This document shows positions 9,137 to 17,700 of a stretch of DNA of 64,000 nt, piece after piece. Source of the DNA: Agrococcus sp. Marseille-Q4369. GTDB taxonomy: Bacteria; Actinomycetota; Actinomycetes; Actinomycetales; Microbacteriaceae. The stretch lies in assembly GCF_018308945.1 (NCBI RefSeq), contig NZ_CP070501.1, forward strand, positions 124,001 through 188,000, written 5' to 3'. Positions within the stretch are counted from its first letter, which is position 1, and every line of letters starts with the position of its first letter. A model generated the notes under the pieces. It worked only from the letters and a program-made list of their open reading frames with translations. It did no database searches and was not told where the DNA came from. A program made the translations under genes and the position numbers.

Positions 9137-9649
9137 TCACGCAAGCGGCACGAGTCCGAGCTCGGCGAGATCGACGCCCGCAGCCTCGACCGCGAGCAGC
9201 ACGACCTCGCGGCGCCACACGACGCGCGGCTCGAACCGCAGCGGCATGCCGGCTTCGGTGGGCGTGCGGTCGCCCTTCGCGCCGTTGCACGCGACGCACG
9301 CCGTGATGGTGTTGAGCCACGTCGACTCGCCGCCGCGCGAAGCGGGATGGATGTGGTCGATCGTCGCGCCCGGCGCCTCGCAGTACGCGCATCGACGGCC
9401 GTCGCGGTCGAGCACGCCGCGCCGGCTCCACGGCATCTTGTCGTACAGGCGCGTGTGCGGGATCCGCACGTAGTCGTTGAAGACCACCACGCGCGGCACC
9501 GGCAGCTCGATCGAGTTCGACCGGATCACGCCGTCGGCCGCGAGCATGATCTGCGCGCGCTCCTTCACGAGGAACGCGACCGCGCGCTGCAGCGAGGCGA
9601 CGCCGATGGGCTCGAGCGTCGCGTTGAGCACCACCACTTGCGCTGTCAT
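9137..9649 (-). CDS. HNH endonuclease family protein
   Basis: This 170-residue protein has a complete HNH motif: CAYCEAPG, then DHIHPASRGG, then CVACNGAKGDRTP. The two CxxC pairs probably hold a structural zinc and the DHxHP segment a catalytic metal. Stand-alone proteins of this type are widespread on actinobacterial chromosomes and their biological role is generally unassigned. It stands alone between kgd and the divergent polymerase gene, with no mobile-element or restriction partner. A GGAG sits about seven bases before the ATG at 9649. Confidence 0.85.
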   Translation of the reverse strand: MTAQVVVLNATLEPIGVASLQRAVAFLVKERAQIMLAADGVIRSNSIELPVPRVVVFNDYVRIPHTRLYDKMPWSRRGVLDRDGRRCAYCEAPGATIDHIHPASRGGESTWLNTITACVACNGAKGDRTPTEAGMPLRFEPRVVWRREVVLLAVEAAGVDLAELGLVPLA

Positions 9650-9711
9650 CGCGGATCTCCAGCACCATCGTGCCGCACGCGGGCTATGAAGCGCATGTGG
9701 GATGCGCGCAC

Positions 9712-9717
9712 TAGCGT
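9712..9717 (+). promoter_or_regulatory. -10 element, leaderless start of the PolA-like gene
   Basis: TAGCGT ends 6 bases before the ATG at 9724, so the transcript probably begins at or next to the start codon. Confidence 0.55.
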
Positions 9718-9723
9718 GCAGGC

Positions 9724-11292
9724 ATGGATCTCGCGGTCGTGCCGCTCGAGCGCGGCGCCCGCATCGCGGTGGCCGCGCTCGAGCGGGACGGCGCGACGGT
9801 TGCCCGGATCCACGAGGCCGCGCGGGTCGCGGACGACGAGCGGCTCGGTTCGCCGGGCGTGCGCCTCGTGTGGCAGGACGCGCGCGCTATCGCTCCGGCC
9901 CTGCTCGACGCGGGCGTGCGCATCGAGCGGGTGCGCGACCTCCGGCTCGTGCACCGCATCCTCGTCCACGCGAGGAGGCTCCCGCTCGAGGAGCGCTGGT
10001 CGCGACCGCTCGACGCGGGTGCGGACGCGCTGTTCTCGCTCGCCCCCGAGGCGGAGGCCGTCCCGGCGGTCGCCGAGCAGCTGCGCGCGCAGGAGGCGGC
10101 GATCGGCGACGACGCGGGGCTCGCGATGCTCGCGGCCGCCGAGTCGATGGGCGCGGTCGTGGCGGTCGAGCTCGGCCGCGAGGGCCTGCCGTTCGACGTC
10201 GCGCGGCACGACGCGCTGCTCGTCGAAGCGCTCGGCGAGCGCTCGACGGGACGTCCGGCTCGCATGGAGGAGCTCGCCGCCGAGGTGCGCGAGGCGCTCG
10301 GCGAGCCGGGGCTCAACCCCGACTCGCCGCAGGACGTGCTGCGGGCGCTCCGCCGCGCCGGCCTCGACGCGAGCTCGACCGCGCGATGGGAGCTGCGCGA
10401 CCTCGACCACCCCGTCATCGAGCCGCTGCTCGCCTACAAACGGCTCGCGCGCCTGCACACCGCGAACGGGTGGGCGTGGGCGAAGCGCTGGGCGCGCGTC
10501 GACGAGCGCGGGCGCACGCGGCTGCGGATCGAGTACGTGCCGGGCGGGGTCGTCACGGGCCGCTGGGCGACGGAGGGATCGGGCGCGATGCAGATCGCTC
10601 GCCAGATCCGCGGCGCCGTCGCTGCGGAGCCCGGCATGCGCCTCGTGGTCGCCGACGCGGCGCAGCTCGAGCCGCGCGCCCTCGCCGCCCTCGCGCGCGA
10701 CGAGGGCCTCGCCGAGGCGGGGCGCGGTGCCGACCTCTATCGCGCGCTCGTCGACCGCGGCGTCGTCGCGAGCCGCGAGCAGGCGAAGCTCGGCATGCTC
10801 GGCGCGCTCTACGGCGGCACCCGCGGGCAGGCGGCGCTCGTGCTGCCGCGGCTCGCGCGCGCCTATCCGCGAGCGATGGCGGCCGTCGAGTCGGCGGCTC
10901 GCGCTGGCGAGCGGCGCGAGCGCGTGCGCACGTGGCTCGGCCGCACCTCGCCCGAGCCGCCGCGCTGGTCGAACGACGAGCGAGGCGCCGCGCAGGCCCG
11001 GGCGTGGGGACGCTTCACGCGGAACTTCGTCGTGCAGGGCACGGCGGCGGAGTGGGCGCTCGCGTGGATGGCGGGCGTGCGCCGCGCGATCGCCGACGTC
11101 GACGGAGCCGCGCTCGTGTGCTTCCTGCACGACGAGGTGATCGTGCAGGCGCCCGAGGCGGACGCCGAGGCGGTGGCCGAGGCGATCCGCGACGCTGCGT
11201 CGCTCGCCGGGAGGCTGCTGTTCGGCGACTTCCCGATCGAGTTCCCGGTGCAGACGGCGGTCGTCGACGACTGGGGCCGGGCGAAGGGCTGA
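9724..11292 (+). CDS. PolA-like DNA polymerase (bifunctional 3'-5' exonuclease/polymerase family)
   Basis: This 522-residue protein is a short family A DNA polymerase. The polymerase motifs are recognisable: motif A VADAAQLEPRALAAL (near residue 309), motif B REQAKLGMLGALYGG (near 351) and motif C FLHDEVIV (near 467). The N-terminal 5' nuclease domain of PolA is missing, and the roughly 230-residue N-terminal part is a degenerate 3'-5' exonuclease region in which I cannot see a full DEDD set. Such proteins occur beside a normal PolA in many actinobacteria, and a repair role is likely but unproven. It is probably leaderless and lies just before guaB1. Confidence 0.85.
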   Translation: MDLAVVPLERGARIAVAALERDGATVARIHEAARVADDERLGSPGVRLVWQDARAIAPALLDAGVRIERVRDLRLVHRILVHARRLPLEERWSRPLDAGADALFSLAPEAEAVPAVAEQLRAQEAAIGDDAGLAMLAAAESMGAVVAVELGREGLPFDVARHDALLVEALGERSTGRPARMEELAAEVREALGEPGLNPDSPQDVLRALRRAGLDASSTARWELRDLDHPVIEPLLAYKRLARLHTANGWAWAKRWARVDERGRTRLRIEYVPGGVVTGRWATEGSGAMQIARQIRGAVAAEPGMRLVVADAAQLEPRALAALARDEGLAEAGRGADLYRALVDRGVVASREQAKLGMLGALYGGTRGQAALVLPRLARAYPRAMAAVESAARAGERRERVRTWLGRTSPEPPRWSNDERGAAQARAWGRFTRNFVVQGTAAEWALAWMAGVRRAIADVDGAALVCFLHDEVIVQAPEADAEAVAEAIRDAASLAGRLLFGDFPIEFPVQTAVVDDWGRAKG

Positions 11293-11305
11293 GGCGGCGG
11301 CGCTC

Positions 11306-11311
11306 TACCCT
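11306..11311 (+). promoter_or_regulatory. -10 element, leaderless start of guaB1
   Basis: TACCCT ends 6 bases before ATG 11318, in the short gap after the polymerase gene. This gives guaB1 its own leaderless promoter. Confidence 0.55.
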
Positions 11312-11317
11312 GGGAGC

Positions 11318-12760
11318 ATGCGCTTCATCGACGACGTCCCGGAGCACGACCTCACCTACTCCGACGTCTTCCTCGTCCCCAGCCGGAGCGACGTGGGGTC
11401 GCGCATGTCGGTCGACCTCGCCCCCGATGACGGCACGAGCGCGACGCTCCCGATCGTCGCGTCGAACATGAACTCCGTCACCGGCCCGCGCATGGCGGCG
11501 ACGCTCGCGCGCCGCGGCGGGCTCGCCGTGCTCACCCAGGACCCGCCGCTCGAGCAGACCGTCGCGTCGATCGCGTGGGTCAAGGCGCAGCCGATCGCGC
11601 TCGAGTCGCCGCACCGCGCGGCGCCCGGCGACGTCGTGCAGGAGGTGCTCGAGCGCGTGCCCGCGCTCGAGGGCCACGCGGTCGCGGTCGAGGATGCAGA
11701 CGGCACGCTGCTCGGCGCGATCCCGGCGGAGCGGCTCGGCCACGCGCTGCCCGACGCGACGCTCGGCGACCTGCTCCACTCGAGCCTGCCAGAGCTCGCT
11801 CCCGCCGACGTCGCCGACGGCCGCTCGATGTTCGCGGCGCTCGAGCGCGAAGGGGTCGGGGTCGCGCCCGTCGTCGCCGACGGCCGGCTCATCGGCTTCG
11901 CCTCGCGGCTCGGCGCGCTCCGCGCCGACATCTACCGGCCCGCGCTCGACGCCGACGGCCGGCTGAGCGTCGCCGCCGCGGTCGGCATCAACGGCGACCC
12001 GGGCGCGAAGGCGCTCGCGCTCGTCGAGGCGGGCGCCGACGTCATCGTCGTCGACACCGCGCACGGGCACCAGGCTGGCATGCTGCGCGCGCTCGAGGCG
12101 GTGCGTGCGGCGGTCGGCGACGAGCTCCCGATCGCGGCGGGCAACATCGTCTCCTCCGACGGCGTGCGCGACCTCGTCGCCGCGGGAGCCTCGATCCTCA
12201 AGGTCGGCGTCGGCCCGGGCGCGATGTGCACGACCCGAATGATGACCGCGGTCGGCCGCCCGCAGTTCTCGGCGGTGCTCGACACGTCGGCGACGGCGAT
12301 CGAGCTCGGCGCGCGCGTGTGGGCCGACGGTGGCGTGCGCTACCCGCGCGACGTCGCCCTCGCGCTCGCGGCGGGCGCCTCGAGCGTCATGATCGGCTCG
12401 TGGTTCGCGGGCACGATCGAGGCCCCCGGTCGCCTGCAGCGCGACGCGCAGGGGCGGCTCTTCAAGGAGTCGTGGGGGATGGCGTCCACGCGCGCCGTCG
12501 TCGGCCGCTTCGGGCAGCTCGACGCCTACGAGCTCGCGCGCAAGCAGCTCTTCGCCGAGGGCATCTCGACCTCGACGATCCTGCTCGACCCGGCGCGGCC
12601 GAGCGTCGAGGACCTCGTCGACATGATCACGGCCGGCGTGCGCTCCTCGTTCACGTACGCGGGCGCCGATTCGGTGCCGGCCTTCCGCGAGCGCGCTCGG
12701 GTCGGCGTGCAGTCCGCGGCGGGCTACGAGGAGGGCAAGGCGCTGCCCGTCTCTTGGTGA
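11318..12760 (+). CDS. guaB1: GuaB1-family IMP dehydrogenase-related protein (probable GMP reductase)
   Basis: This 480-residue TIM-barrel protein starts MRFIDDVPEHDLTYSDVFLV and contains the nucleotide loop with the catalytic cysteine, GVGPGAMCTTRMM, preceded by DTAHGHQ and followed by DGGVRYPRD. A CBS-like insertion lies near residues 95-205 (VAVEDADGTLLGAI, VAPVVADGRLIGF). It belongs to the actinobacterial GuaB1 family, which is distinct from IMP dehydrogenase GuaB2; a mycobacterial GuaB1 has been shown to act as an NADPH-dependent GMP reductase feeding purine salvage. The product here is inferred from that relationship. It ends 54 bases before the micro-ORF. Confidence 0.9.
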   Translation: MRFIDDVPEHDLTYSDVFLVPSRSDVGSRMSVDLAPDDGTSATLPIVASNMNSVTGPRMAATLARRGGLAVLTQDPPLEQTVASIAWVKAQPIALESPHRAAPGDVVQEVLERVPALEGHAVAVEDADGTLLGAIPAERLGHALPDATLGDLLHSSLPELAPADVADGRSMFAALEREGVGVAPVVADGRLIGFASRLGALRADIYRPALDADGRLSVAAAVGINGDPGAKALALVEAGADVIVVDTAHGHQAGMLRALEAVRAAVGDELPIAAGNIVSSDGVRDLVAAGASILKVGVGPGAMCTTRMMTAVGRPQFSAVLDTSATAIELGARVWADGGVRYPRDVALALAAGASSVMIGSWFAGTIEAPGRLQRDAQGRLFKESWGMASTRAVVGRFGQLDAYELARKQLFAEGISTSTILLDPARPSVEDLVDMITAGVRSSFTYAGADSVPAFRERARVGVQSAAGYEEGKALPVSW

Positions 12761-12802
12761 CGCCGCGCGCCGCGGGCAGTGGGAGGGCCGAGCGCCGTCC
12801 TC

Positions 12803-12808
12803 TAGGAT
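12803..12808 (+). promoter_or_regulatory. -10 element before the micro-ORF and CNNM genes
   Basis: TAGGAT ends 6 bases before a GTG at 12815. The same hexamer and spacing precede the DUF2469 gene. A transcript starting at 12815 would have the micro-ORF as its first codons. Confidence 0.55.
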
Positions 12809-12814
12809 GTCGCC

Positions 12815-12862
12815 GTGAACGACGACCACAGTCATAGTCCGCGGCCGGAACCGACCCGTTGA
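12815..12862 (+). CDS. Candidate leaderless micro-ORF, 15 residues
   Basis: GTG at 12815 opens a 15-codon frame reading MNDDHSHSPRPEPTR, and its TGA overlaps the ATG of the CNNM gene by one base (TGATG). No ribosome site is needed if transcription begins at 12815, as the -10 hexamer suggests. The downstream ATG has no clear ribosome site of its own, so it may be translated by ribosomes finishing the micro-ORF. The function is unknown; two histidines and two aspartates next to predicted metal-transport genes are suggestive only. It could also be a chance frame. Confidence 0.5.
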   Translation: MNDDHSHSPRPEPTR

Positions 12863-14193
12863 TGGATGCGCTGCTCATCGGCATCGGCGTCATCCTCACG
12901 ATCGGGACCGGCCTCTTCGTCGCGAGCGAGTTCGCGCTCGTCAACCTCGACCGAGCTGACCTCGAGGCTCGCCGCGACCGCGGCGAGAAGCGCCTCGACG
13001 GCACGATCAAGGCGCTCCGCCAGACCTCGACGCACCTCTCGAGCGCGCAGCTCGGCATCACGCTCACGACGCTCCTGACGGGCTACACGATGGAGCCCGC
13101 GATCTCGCGGCAGCTCTCGCCCATGCTCGTCTCGTGGGGGCTCGCCGAGGGCGTCGCCGGGCCGCTCTCGAGCGTCATCGCCATGACGGGCGCGACGATC
13201 CTCTCGATGATCATCGGCGAGCTCGTGCCCAAGAACCTCGCGCTCGCGAAGCCGCTCGGCACCGCGATCGGCGTCACGCCGTTCCAGCGCGCCTTCACGG
13301 CGCTGTTCCGGCCCGCGGTGCTCGGGCTCAACGGCTCCGCCAACGGCATCCTCCGCTCGATCGGGCTCGAGCCGAAGGAGGAGCTCTCCGGCGCCCGCAC
13401 GGCAGAGGAGCTCTCGACGCTCGTGCGCCGCAGCGCCATGGAGGGCGCGCTCGACGCCGGCGCCGCGACGCTGCTCTCCCGCACGCTGCGCTTCGCCGAG
13501 CTCACGGCGGGGGACGTCATGACGCCCAGGCCGCGCGTGCAGGCGATCGAGCGCAGCGCATCCGTCGCCGACCTCGTGCAGCTCGCGCACCAGACGGGCC
13601 TCAGCCGCTTCCCGGTCGTCGACGGCGACCTCGACGAGGTGCTCGGCATCGCGCACGTCAAGCAGGCGATCTCGGTGCCGCGCGAGCGGCGCGCCGACGT
13701 GCCGGTCGCGGCAATCGCCGAGGAGCCGCACCGCGTGCCCGAGTCGGTGCACCTCGACGCGCTGCTCGGCGACCTCAAGGAGCGCGGCTACCAGATGGCG
13801 ATCGTCGTCGACGAGTACGGCGGCACCGCCGGCATCGTGACGCTCGAGGACCTCGTGGAGGAGGTCGTCGGCGAGGTCTCCGACGAGCACGACCGGATGC
13901 ACGTCGAGGTCGTGCGCGGTCCGGGCTGGGTGACCTTCCCCGGCTCCTTCCGGCCCGACGAGCTGCTCGAGCGCGCGCGCGTCGCCGTGCCCGAGGAGGG
14001 CCCGTTCGAGACGATCGGCGGCTTCATCATGGCCGAGCTCGGCACGCTGCCGAGCGTCGGCGACACCGTGCGCGTCGAGGGCGGCACGCTCCGCGTCGAC
14101 CGCGTCGACGGGCGGCGCGTCGACCGCGTGCGCTTCATCGAGGACGAGCCGGCGAGCGAGCCGACTCGCGAGGCAGCGGAGGGGGAGCGATGA
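12862..14193 (+). CDS. CNNM/CorC-type membrane protein (HlyC/CorC family) 1
   Basis: This 443-residue protein has a DUF21/CNNM membrane domain (residues 1 to about 180), two CBS domains (about 200-325; [11 protein letters not shown] and [20 protein letters not shown]) and a C-terminal CorC_HlyC domain ([22 protein letters not shown]). Family members are linked to magnesium or cobalt efflux and are often mislabelled haemolysins. The start at ATG 12862 overlaps the micro-ORF stop; a TTG one codon earlier is possible. The next gene is a shorter paralogue overlapping by ATGA, so the two probably form one transcript and perhaps a heteromer. Confidence 0.9.
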   Translation: MDALLIGIGVILTIGTGLFVASEFALVNLDRADLEARRDRGEKRLDGTIKALRQTSTHLSSAQLGITLTTLLTGYTMEPAISRQLSPMLVSWGLAEGVAGPLSSVIAMTGATILSMIIGELVPKNLALAKPLGTAIGVTPFQRAFTALFRPAVLGLNGSANGILRSIGLEPKEELSGARTAEELSTLVRRSAMEGALDAGAATLLSRTLRFAELTAGDVMTPRPRVQAIERSASVADLVQLAHQTGLSRFPVVDGDLDEVLGIAHVKQAISVPRERRADVPVAAIAEEPHRVPESVHLDALLGDLKERGYQMAIVVDEYGGTAGIVTLEDLVEEVVGEVSDEHDRMHVEVVRGPGWVTFPGSFRPDELLERARVAVPEEGPFETIGGFIMAELGTLPSVGDTVRVEGGTLRVDRVDGRRVDRVRFIEDEPASEPTREAAEGER

Positions 14194-15230
14194 ACGACTG
14201 GCTCGGCATCATGTGGCTCGTCATCCTGCTCGCGGCCAACGCGTTCTTCGTCGGCGCCGAGTTCGCGGTCATCTCCGCGCGCCGCAGCCAGATCGAGCCG
14301 CTCGCCGACCGCGGCAACCGCGCGGCGAAGCTCGCGCTGTGGGCGATGGAGCACGTCTCCCTCATGCTCGCGATGTGCCAGCTGGGCATCACGATCTGCT
14401 CGCTGCTCATCCTCAACGTCTCCGAGCCGGCGATCCACCACCTGCTCGAGGGACCGCTCGAGTGGACGGGGCTCGCGCCCGAGGTCGTCTCGGTCGTCGC
14501 GTTCGTCATCGCGCTGCTGCTCGTCACCTACCTGCACGTCGTGCTCGGCGAGATGGTGCCGAAGAACGCGGCGTTCTCGGTGCCCGACCGAGCCGTGCTG
14601 CTGCTCGCGCCGCCGCTCGTGCTCATCTCGCGCATCTTCAAGCCCGTCATCTGGGCGATGAACGAGGTCGCGAACGGCATCCTGCGCCTGTTCCGCGTGC
14701 AGCCCGTCGCAGAGGCGGCGAGCGCGTTCACGATCGACGAGGTCGAGACGATCGTCGAGACCTCGAAGCGCGAGGGCGTGCTCTTCGACCCGACGGGCGC
14801 GATCTCGCGCACGTTCGAGTTCACCGAGCGCCGGGTGCGCGACGTCGCGCTCCCGCTCGACGAGATCGTGACGCTCCCCGCGGGAGCGACGCCGACCGAC
14901 CTCGAGGCCGCGGTGCGCGAGCGCGGGTTCTCGCGCTACGTGGTGTCGGATGCCGAGGGCATGCCGAGCGGGTACGTGCACGTGAAGGACGTGCTCGGGG
15001 CCGACGACGCCGAGATGGACGTGCCCGTGCCGGCCAAGCGCATCCGCCAGCTCGCCTCGATCTACCAGGACGCCGAGCTCGAGGACGCCCTCGCGCTCAT
15101 GCGCTCGACCGGCGCGCACATCGCGCGCTCGTTCGACGCGAACGGCGACACGACGGGCCTGCTGTTCCTCGAGGACATCATCGAGGAGCTCGTCGGCGAG
15201 GTGCGCGACGCGACCCGGAGGCTCTTCTGA
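14190..15230 (+). CDS. CNNM/CorC-type membrane protein 2, without CorC_HlyC domain
   Basis: This 346-residue paralogue of the preceding gene has the DUF21 membrane domain ([20 protein letters not shown] onward) and a CBS pair ([20 protein letters not shown] and [18 protein letters not shown]), but it stops directly after the second CBS. Paired CNNM genes of long plus short type are common in actinobacteria and probably work together in cation transport; that pairing is inference. The ATG at 14190 has a strong GAGGGGGAG ribosome site and overlaps the first gene's stop (ATGA). Its own TGA overlaps a proposed CTG start of the next gene. Confidence 0.9.
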   Translation: MNDWLGIMWLVILLAANAFFVGAEFAVISARRSQIEPLADRGNRAAKLALWAMEHVSLMLAMCQLGITICSLLILNVSEPAIHHLLEGPLEWTGLAPEVVSVVAFVIALLLVTYLHVVLGEMVPKNAAFSVPDRAVLLLAPPLVLISRIFKPVIWAMNEVANGILRLFRVQPVAEAASAFTIDEVETIVETSKREGVLFDPTGAISRTFEFTERRVRDVALPLDEIVTLPAGATPTDLEAAVRERGFSRYVVSDAEGMPSGYVHVKDVLGADDAEMDVPVPAKRIRQLASIYQDAELEDALALMRSTGAHIARSFDANGDTTGLLFLEDIIEELVGEVRDATRRLF

Positions 15231-16570
15231 GCCAGGCTCGAGCGGGGCAGCCTGGAGCGTGCCAGGCTCGAGCATGGCCGTGGCTCGCGTTCGGCGGCGT
15301 GCACGCGCTGCTCGCGATCCTCGCCCTGCCGAGCGTCTCGGACGCGTACGGCGACGTGCTCGCGGTCTACCCGTTCTGGGTCGAGCAGGGGCTCGGCAGC
15401 GAGGGCCGGCCCGGTCAGTGGCTCGGCGTCGACGTGCCGTGGGTCTACCCGCTGCTCGCGTGGGCGCCGATCCTCGCCTCGAGCGCGTTCGGCACGGCGG
15501 CGTTGCCGCTCGTGTGGATGCTCCTCGTCACGGCGCTCGACGCGATCGCGCTCGCGCTGCTGCTGCGCGTGCCGCGCGGGCTCGTGATGGCGTGGACGTG
15601 GCTCGCGCTCCTCGTGGCGCTCGGCCCCGTCGCGATCGCCCGCATCGACACGGTCGCCGTGGCGCTGTGCGTCATCGCGGTCGTGGCGCTGCGCAGCGAC
15701 CGTCCTGGGGTCGCGGCGGCGCTCTTCACGGTCGGCGCGTGGATGAAGGTCTGGCCCGGCGTGCTGTGGCTCGCGCTGCTCGTCGTGCGGCGCGAGCGGA
15801 TGCGCGTGGTCGCGGCGGGCGCGCTCGTCTCGGCCGCGGTGCTCGGGCTCGCGGCGCTCGTCGGCTCGGACCACGCGCTGTCGTTCCTCACCGAGCAGGA
15901 CGATCGCGGGCTGCAGATCGAGGCCGTCGCCGCGACGCCCTACCTGTGGCTCGCGAGCGCGGGCGAGGCGCAGGTCGGATTCGACCGCGAGATCTACACG
16001 TTCCAGGTCGAGGGCGACGGCGTCGGCGCGGTCGCGGCGCTCGCGACGCCCGTGCTCGTCGCGGGGGTGCTCGCGATCGGCGCGCTCGGCGCCCTCGCCG
16101 TGCGGCGCGCGCACCGGCGGGAGGCGATCGTGTGGCTCGCGGTCGCGCTCGTCGAGGCGATGATCGTGACGAACAAGGTCGGCTCGCCGCAGTTCGTGCT
16201 GTGGCTGTTCGTGCCCGCGCTGCTGCTCGCCGAGGCGGGCGCGCGGCGGCACTGGATCGGCGTCGGCGCGATCGCGCTCGTCGCGGCGCTCACGCAGCTG
16301 CAGTTCCCGTGGACCTACGACTGGCTGGTCGCGGCGCACCCCGCGGCGGTCGCGCTCCTCACGGCGCGGAACGCGCTGCACGTCGCGCTCCTCGTCGGGG
16401 CGGTGTGGATGCTCGTGCGGGCCGCGCGCGTCGGCCCCGTCGGGGTGTCAGGCGAGGAGCGTCGCCAGCAGATCGCCGACGCGGCCCGACTCGATGAGGA
16501 ACGCGTCGTGCCCGAAGCCGCTCTCGAGCACGACGGGCTCGGCGCCGGAGACGCTCGTCGGGATCCCTGA
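15227..16570 (+). CDS. Membrane glycosyltransferase, DUF2029/GT87-like
   Basis: This 447-residue protein has about ten hydrophobic segments, an early aspartate-containing loop ([18 protein letters not shown]) and a later [13 protein letters not shown] stretch, as in DUF2029/GT87 polyprenol-phosphate-mannose-dependent transferases. The frame has no ATG. A CTG at 15227 has GGAGG five bases upstream and overlaps the previous TGA as CTGA, and it would keep the first membrane segment ([18 protein letters not shown]) whole. GTG 15299 is the only usual start and would cut into that segment. The 3' end overlaps the opposing metX gene by 123 bp. Substrate unknown. Confidence 0.75.
   Translation: MSQARAGQPGACQARAWPWLAFGGVHALLAILALPSVSDAYGDVLAVYPFWVEQGLGSEGRPGQWLGVDVPWVYPLLAWAPILASSAFGTAALPLVWMLLVTALDAIALALLLRVPRGLVMAWTWLALLVALGPVAIARIDTVAVALCVIAVVALRSDRPGVAAALFTVGAWMKVWPGVLWLALLVVRRERMRVVAAGALVSAAVLGLAALVGSDHALSFLTEQDDRGLQIEAVAATPYLWLASAGEAQVGFDREIYTFQVEGDGVGAVAALATPVLVAGVLAIGALGALAVRRAHRREAIVWLAVALVEAMIVTNKVGSPQFVLWLFVPALLLAEAGARRHWIGVGAIALVAALTQLQFPWTYDWLVAAHPAAVALLTARNALHVALLVGAVWMLVRAARVGPVGVSGEERRQQIADAARLDEERVVPEAALEHDGLGAGDARRDP
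15231..15273 (+). repeat. 13-bp direct repeat
   Basis: GCCAGGCTCGAGC occurs at 15231-15243 and again at 15261-15273, a 30-base period. It sits in the short segment after the second CNNM gene and would encode two QAR(A) copies if the CTG start of the next gene is used. Confidence 0.8.
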
Positions 16571-17668
16571 CGCGAGCCGCCGCTGGTCGGCGACCGGGAA
16601 GAGCCGGTCGCTCGAGATGCCGACGACGAGCGTCGGCGCCGTGACGCGTTCGAGCGCGGCCTCGACGCCGCCGCGACCGCGGCCGACGTCGTGCGTCGAC
16701 ATCGCGTCGACGAGCCGCACGTAGGAGCCGGCGTCGAAGCGCCGCGTGAAGCGGTTGCCGTGCACGTCGAGGTACGACTCGACCTGGAAGCGCCCGCCGT
16801 GCAGCGGGTCGACGCTCGACTGCCACTCGCGGCGGAACCGCTCGTTGAGCTCCTGCTGCGAGCGGTAGCCGAGCATCGCCATGCGGCGCGCGAGCGCGAG
16901 CCCGCGCGCGGGACCCGCGTGGCCCGGCAGGTCGTAGAAGTCGCCGCCGAGCCAGCCGGGATCGTTCGTGACGGCCTCGATCTGCAGGGTGTTCTGGGCG
17001 ATCTGGTCGGCGCTCGTCGCGGCGTTCGAGGCGAGCAGCGCGGCGGAGCCGACGCGCTCGGGATGCGCGACCGCCCACTCGAGCGCGTGCATGCCGCCCA
17101 TCGAGCCGCCGACGACGGCGTGCCAGCGGCGGATGCCGAGCTGGTCGGCGAGCCGGCGCTGCGCCTCGACCTGGTCGCGCACCGTCACGCGCGGGAAGCG
17201 CGAGCCCCACTCGCGGCCGTCGCGGTCGAGGGAGGCGGGACCGGTCGACCCCTGGCAGCCGCCGAGCATGTTGGGGGCCACGACGAAGAACCGGTCGGTG
17301 TCGATCGCGCGGCCGGGCCCGACGACGTCCTCCCACCAGCCGGCCGTCGCGTGGCCGGGGCCGGCCGGTCCGCGCACGTGGCTGTCGCCCGTGAGCGCGT
17401 GCAGCACGAGGACGGCGTTCTCCGCGCGCTCGTCGAGGCGACCCCACGTCTCGAACGCGAGCGCGGCATCCGGGATCGTCCCGCCAGACTCGGTCTCGAC
17501 GTCGCCGATGCGGGCGAAGCGCCGCTCGCCGGGATCGTCGCCCGGCCGCCACGCGCCCGTGACGGGCACGGGGCGCGCGTCGGGCCCGGCGTCGAGCCCC
17601 GTGTCGACGAGCCGTGCGGCCGGCACGCGAGCGGCCGGCTGCGCGTCGTCGCTCAGCTGCCAGTCCAC
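16448..17668 (-). CDS. metX: Homoserine O-acetyltransferase MetX
   Basis: This 406-residue alpha/beta hydrolase carries LHALTGDSHV, PNMLGGCQGSTGP and the nucleophile elbow VVGGSMGGMHALEW, all typical of MetX. The catalytic Asp and His are probably in GISSDRLFP and SGFGHDAFL near the C-terminus. It acetylates homoserine for methionine synthesis; the adjacent metY uses the product. The likely start is GTG 17668 (VDWQLSDDAQ), 32 bases after metY ends; the ribosome site is weak, so the start is uncertain. The tail overlaps the opposing membrane glycosyltransferase gene. Confidence 0.93.
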   Translation of the reverse strand: MDWQLSDDAQPAARVPAARLVDTGLDAGPDARPVPVTGAWRPGDDPGERRFARIGDVETESGGTIPDAALAFETWGRLDERAENAVLVLHALTGDSHVRGPAGPGHATAGWWEDVVGPGRAIDTDRFFVVAPNMLGGCQGSTGPASLDRDGREWGSRFPRVTVRDQVEAQRRLADQLGIRRWHAVVGGSMGGMHALEWAVAHPERVGSAALLASNAATSADQIAQNTLQIEAVTNDPGWLGGDFYDLPGHAGPARGLALARRMAMLGYRSQQELNERFRREWQSSVDPLHGGRFQVESYLDVHGNRFTRRFDAGSYVRLVDAMSTHDVGRGRGGVEAALERVTAPTLVVGISSDRLFPVADQRRLASGIPTSVSGAEPVVLESGFGHDAFLIESGRVGDLLATLLA

Positions 17669-17700
17669 GCGTGCCCGCCGACCGCTCGTGCCGTCCGTGC

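Noticed and set aside
9137-9649. Homing endonuclease or restriction system
   Set aside because: No intron, intein, methyltransferase or target gene interruption is visible; stand-alone HNH proteins are common in this phylum.
12862-15230. Haemolysins
   Set aside because: The HlyC/CorC label comes from one early report; the CNNM and CBS domains indicate cation transport.
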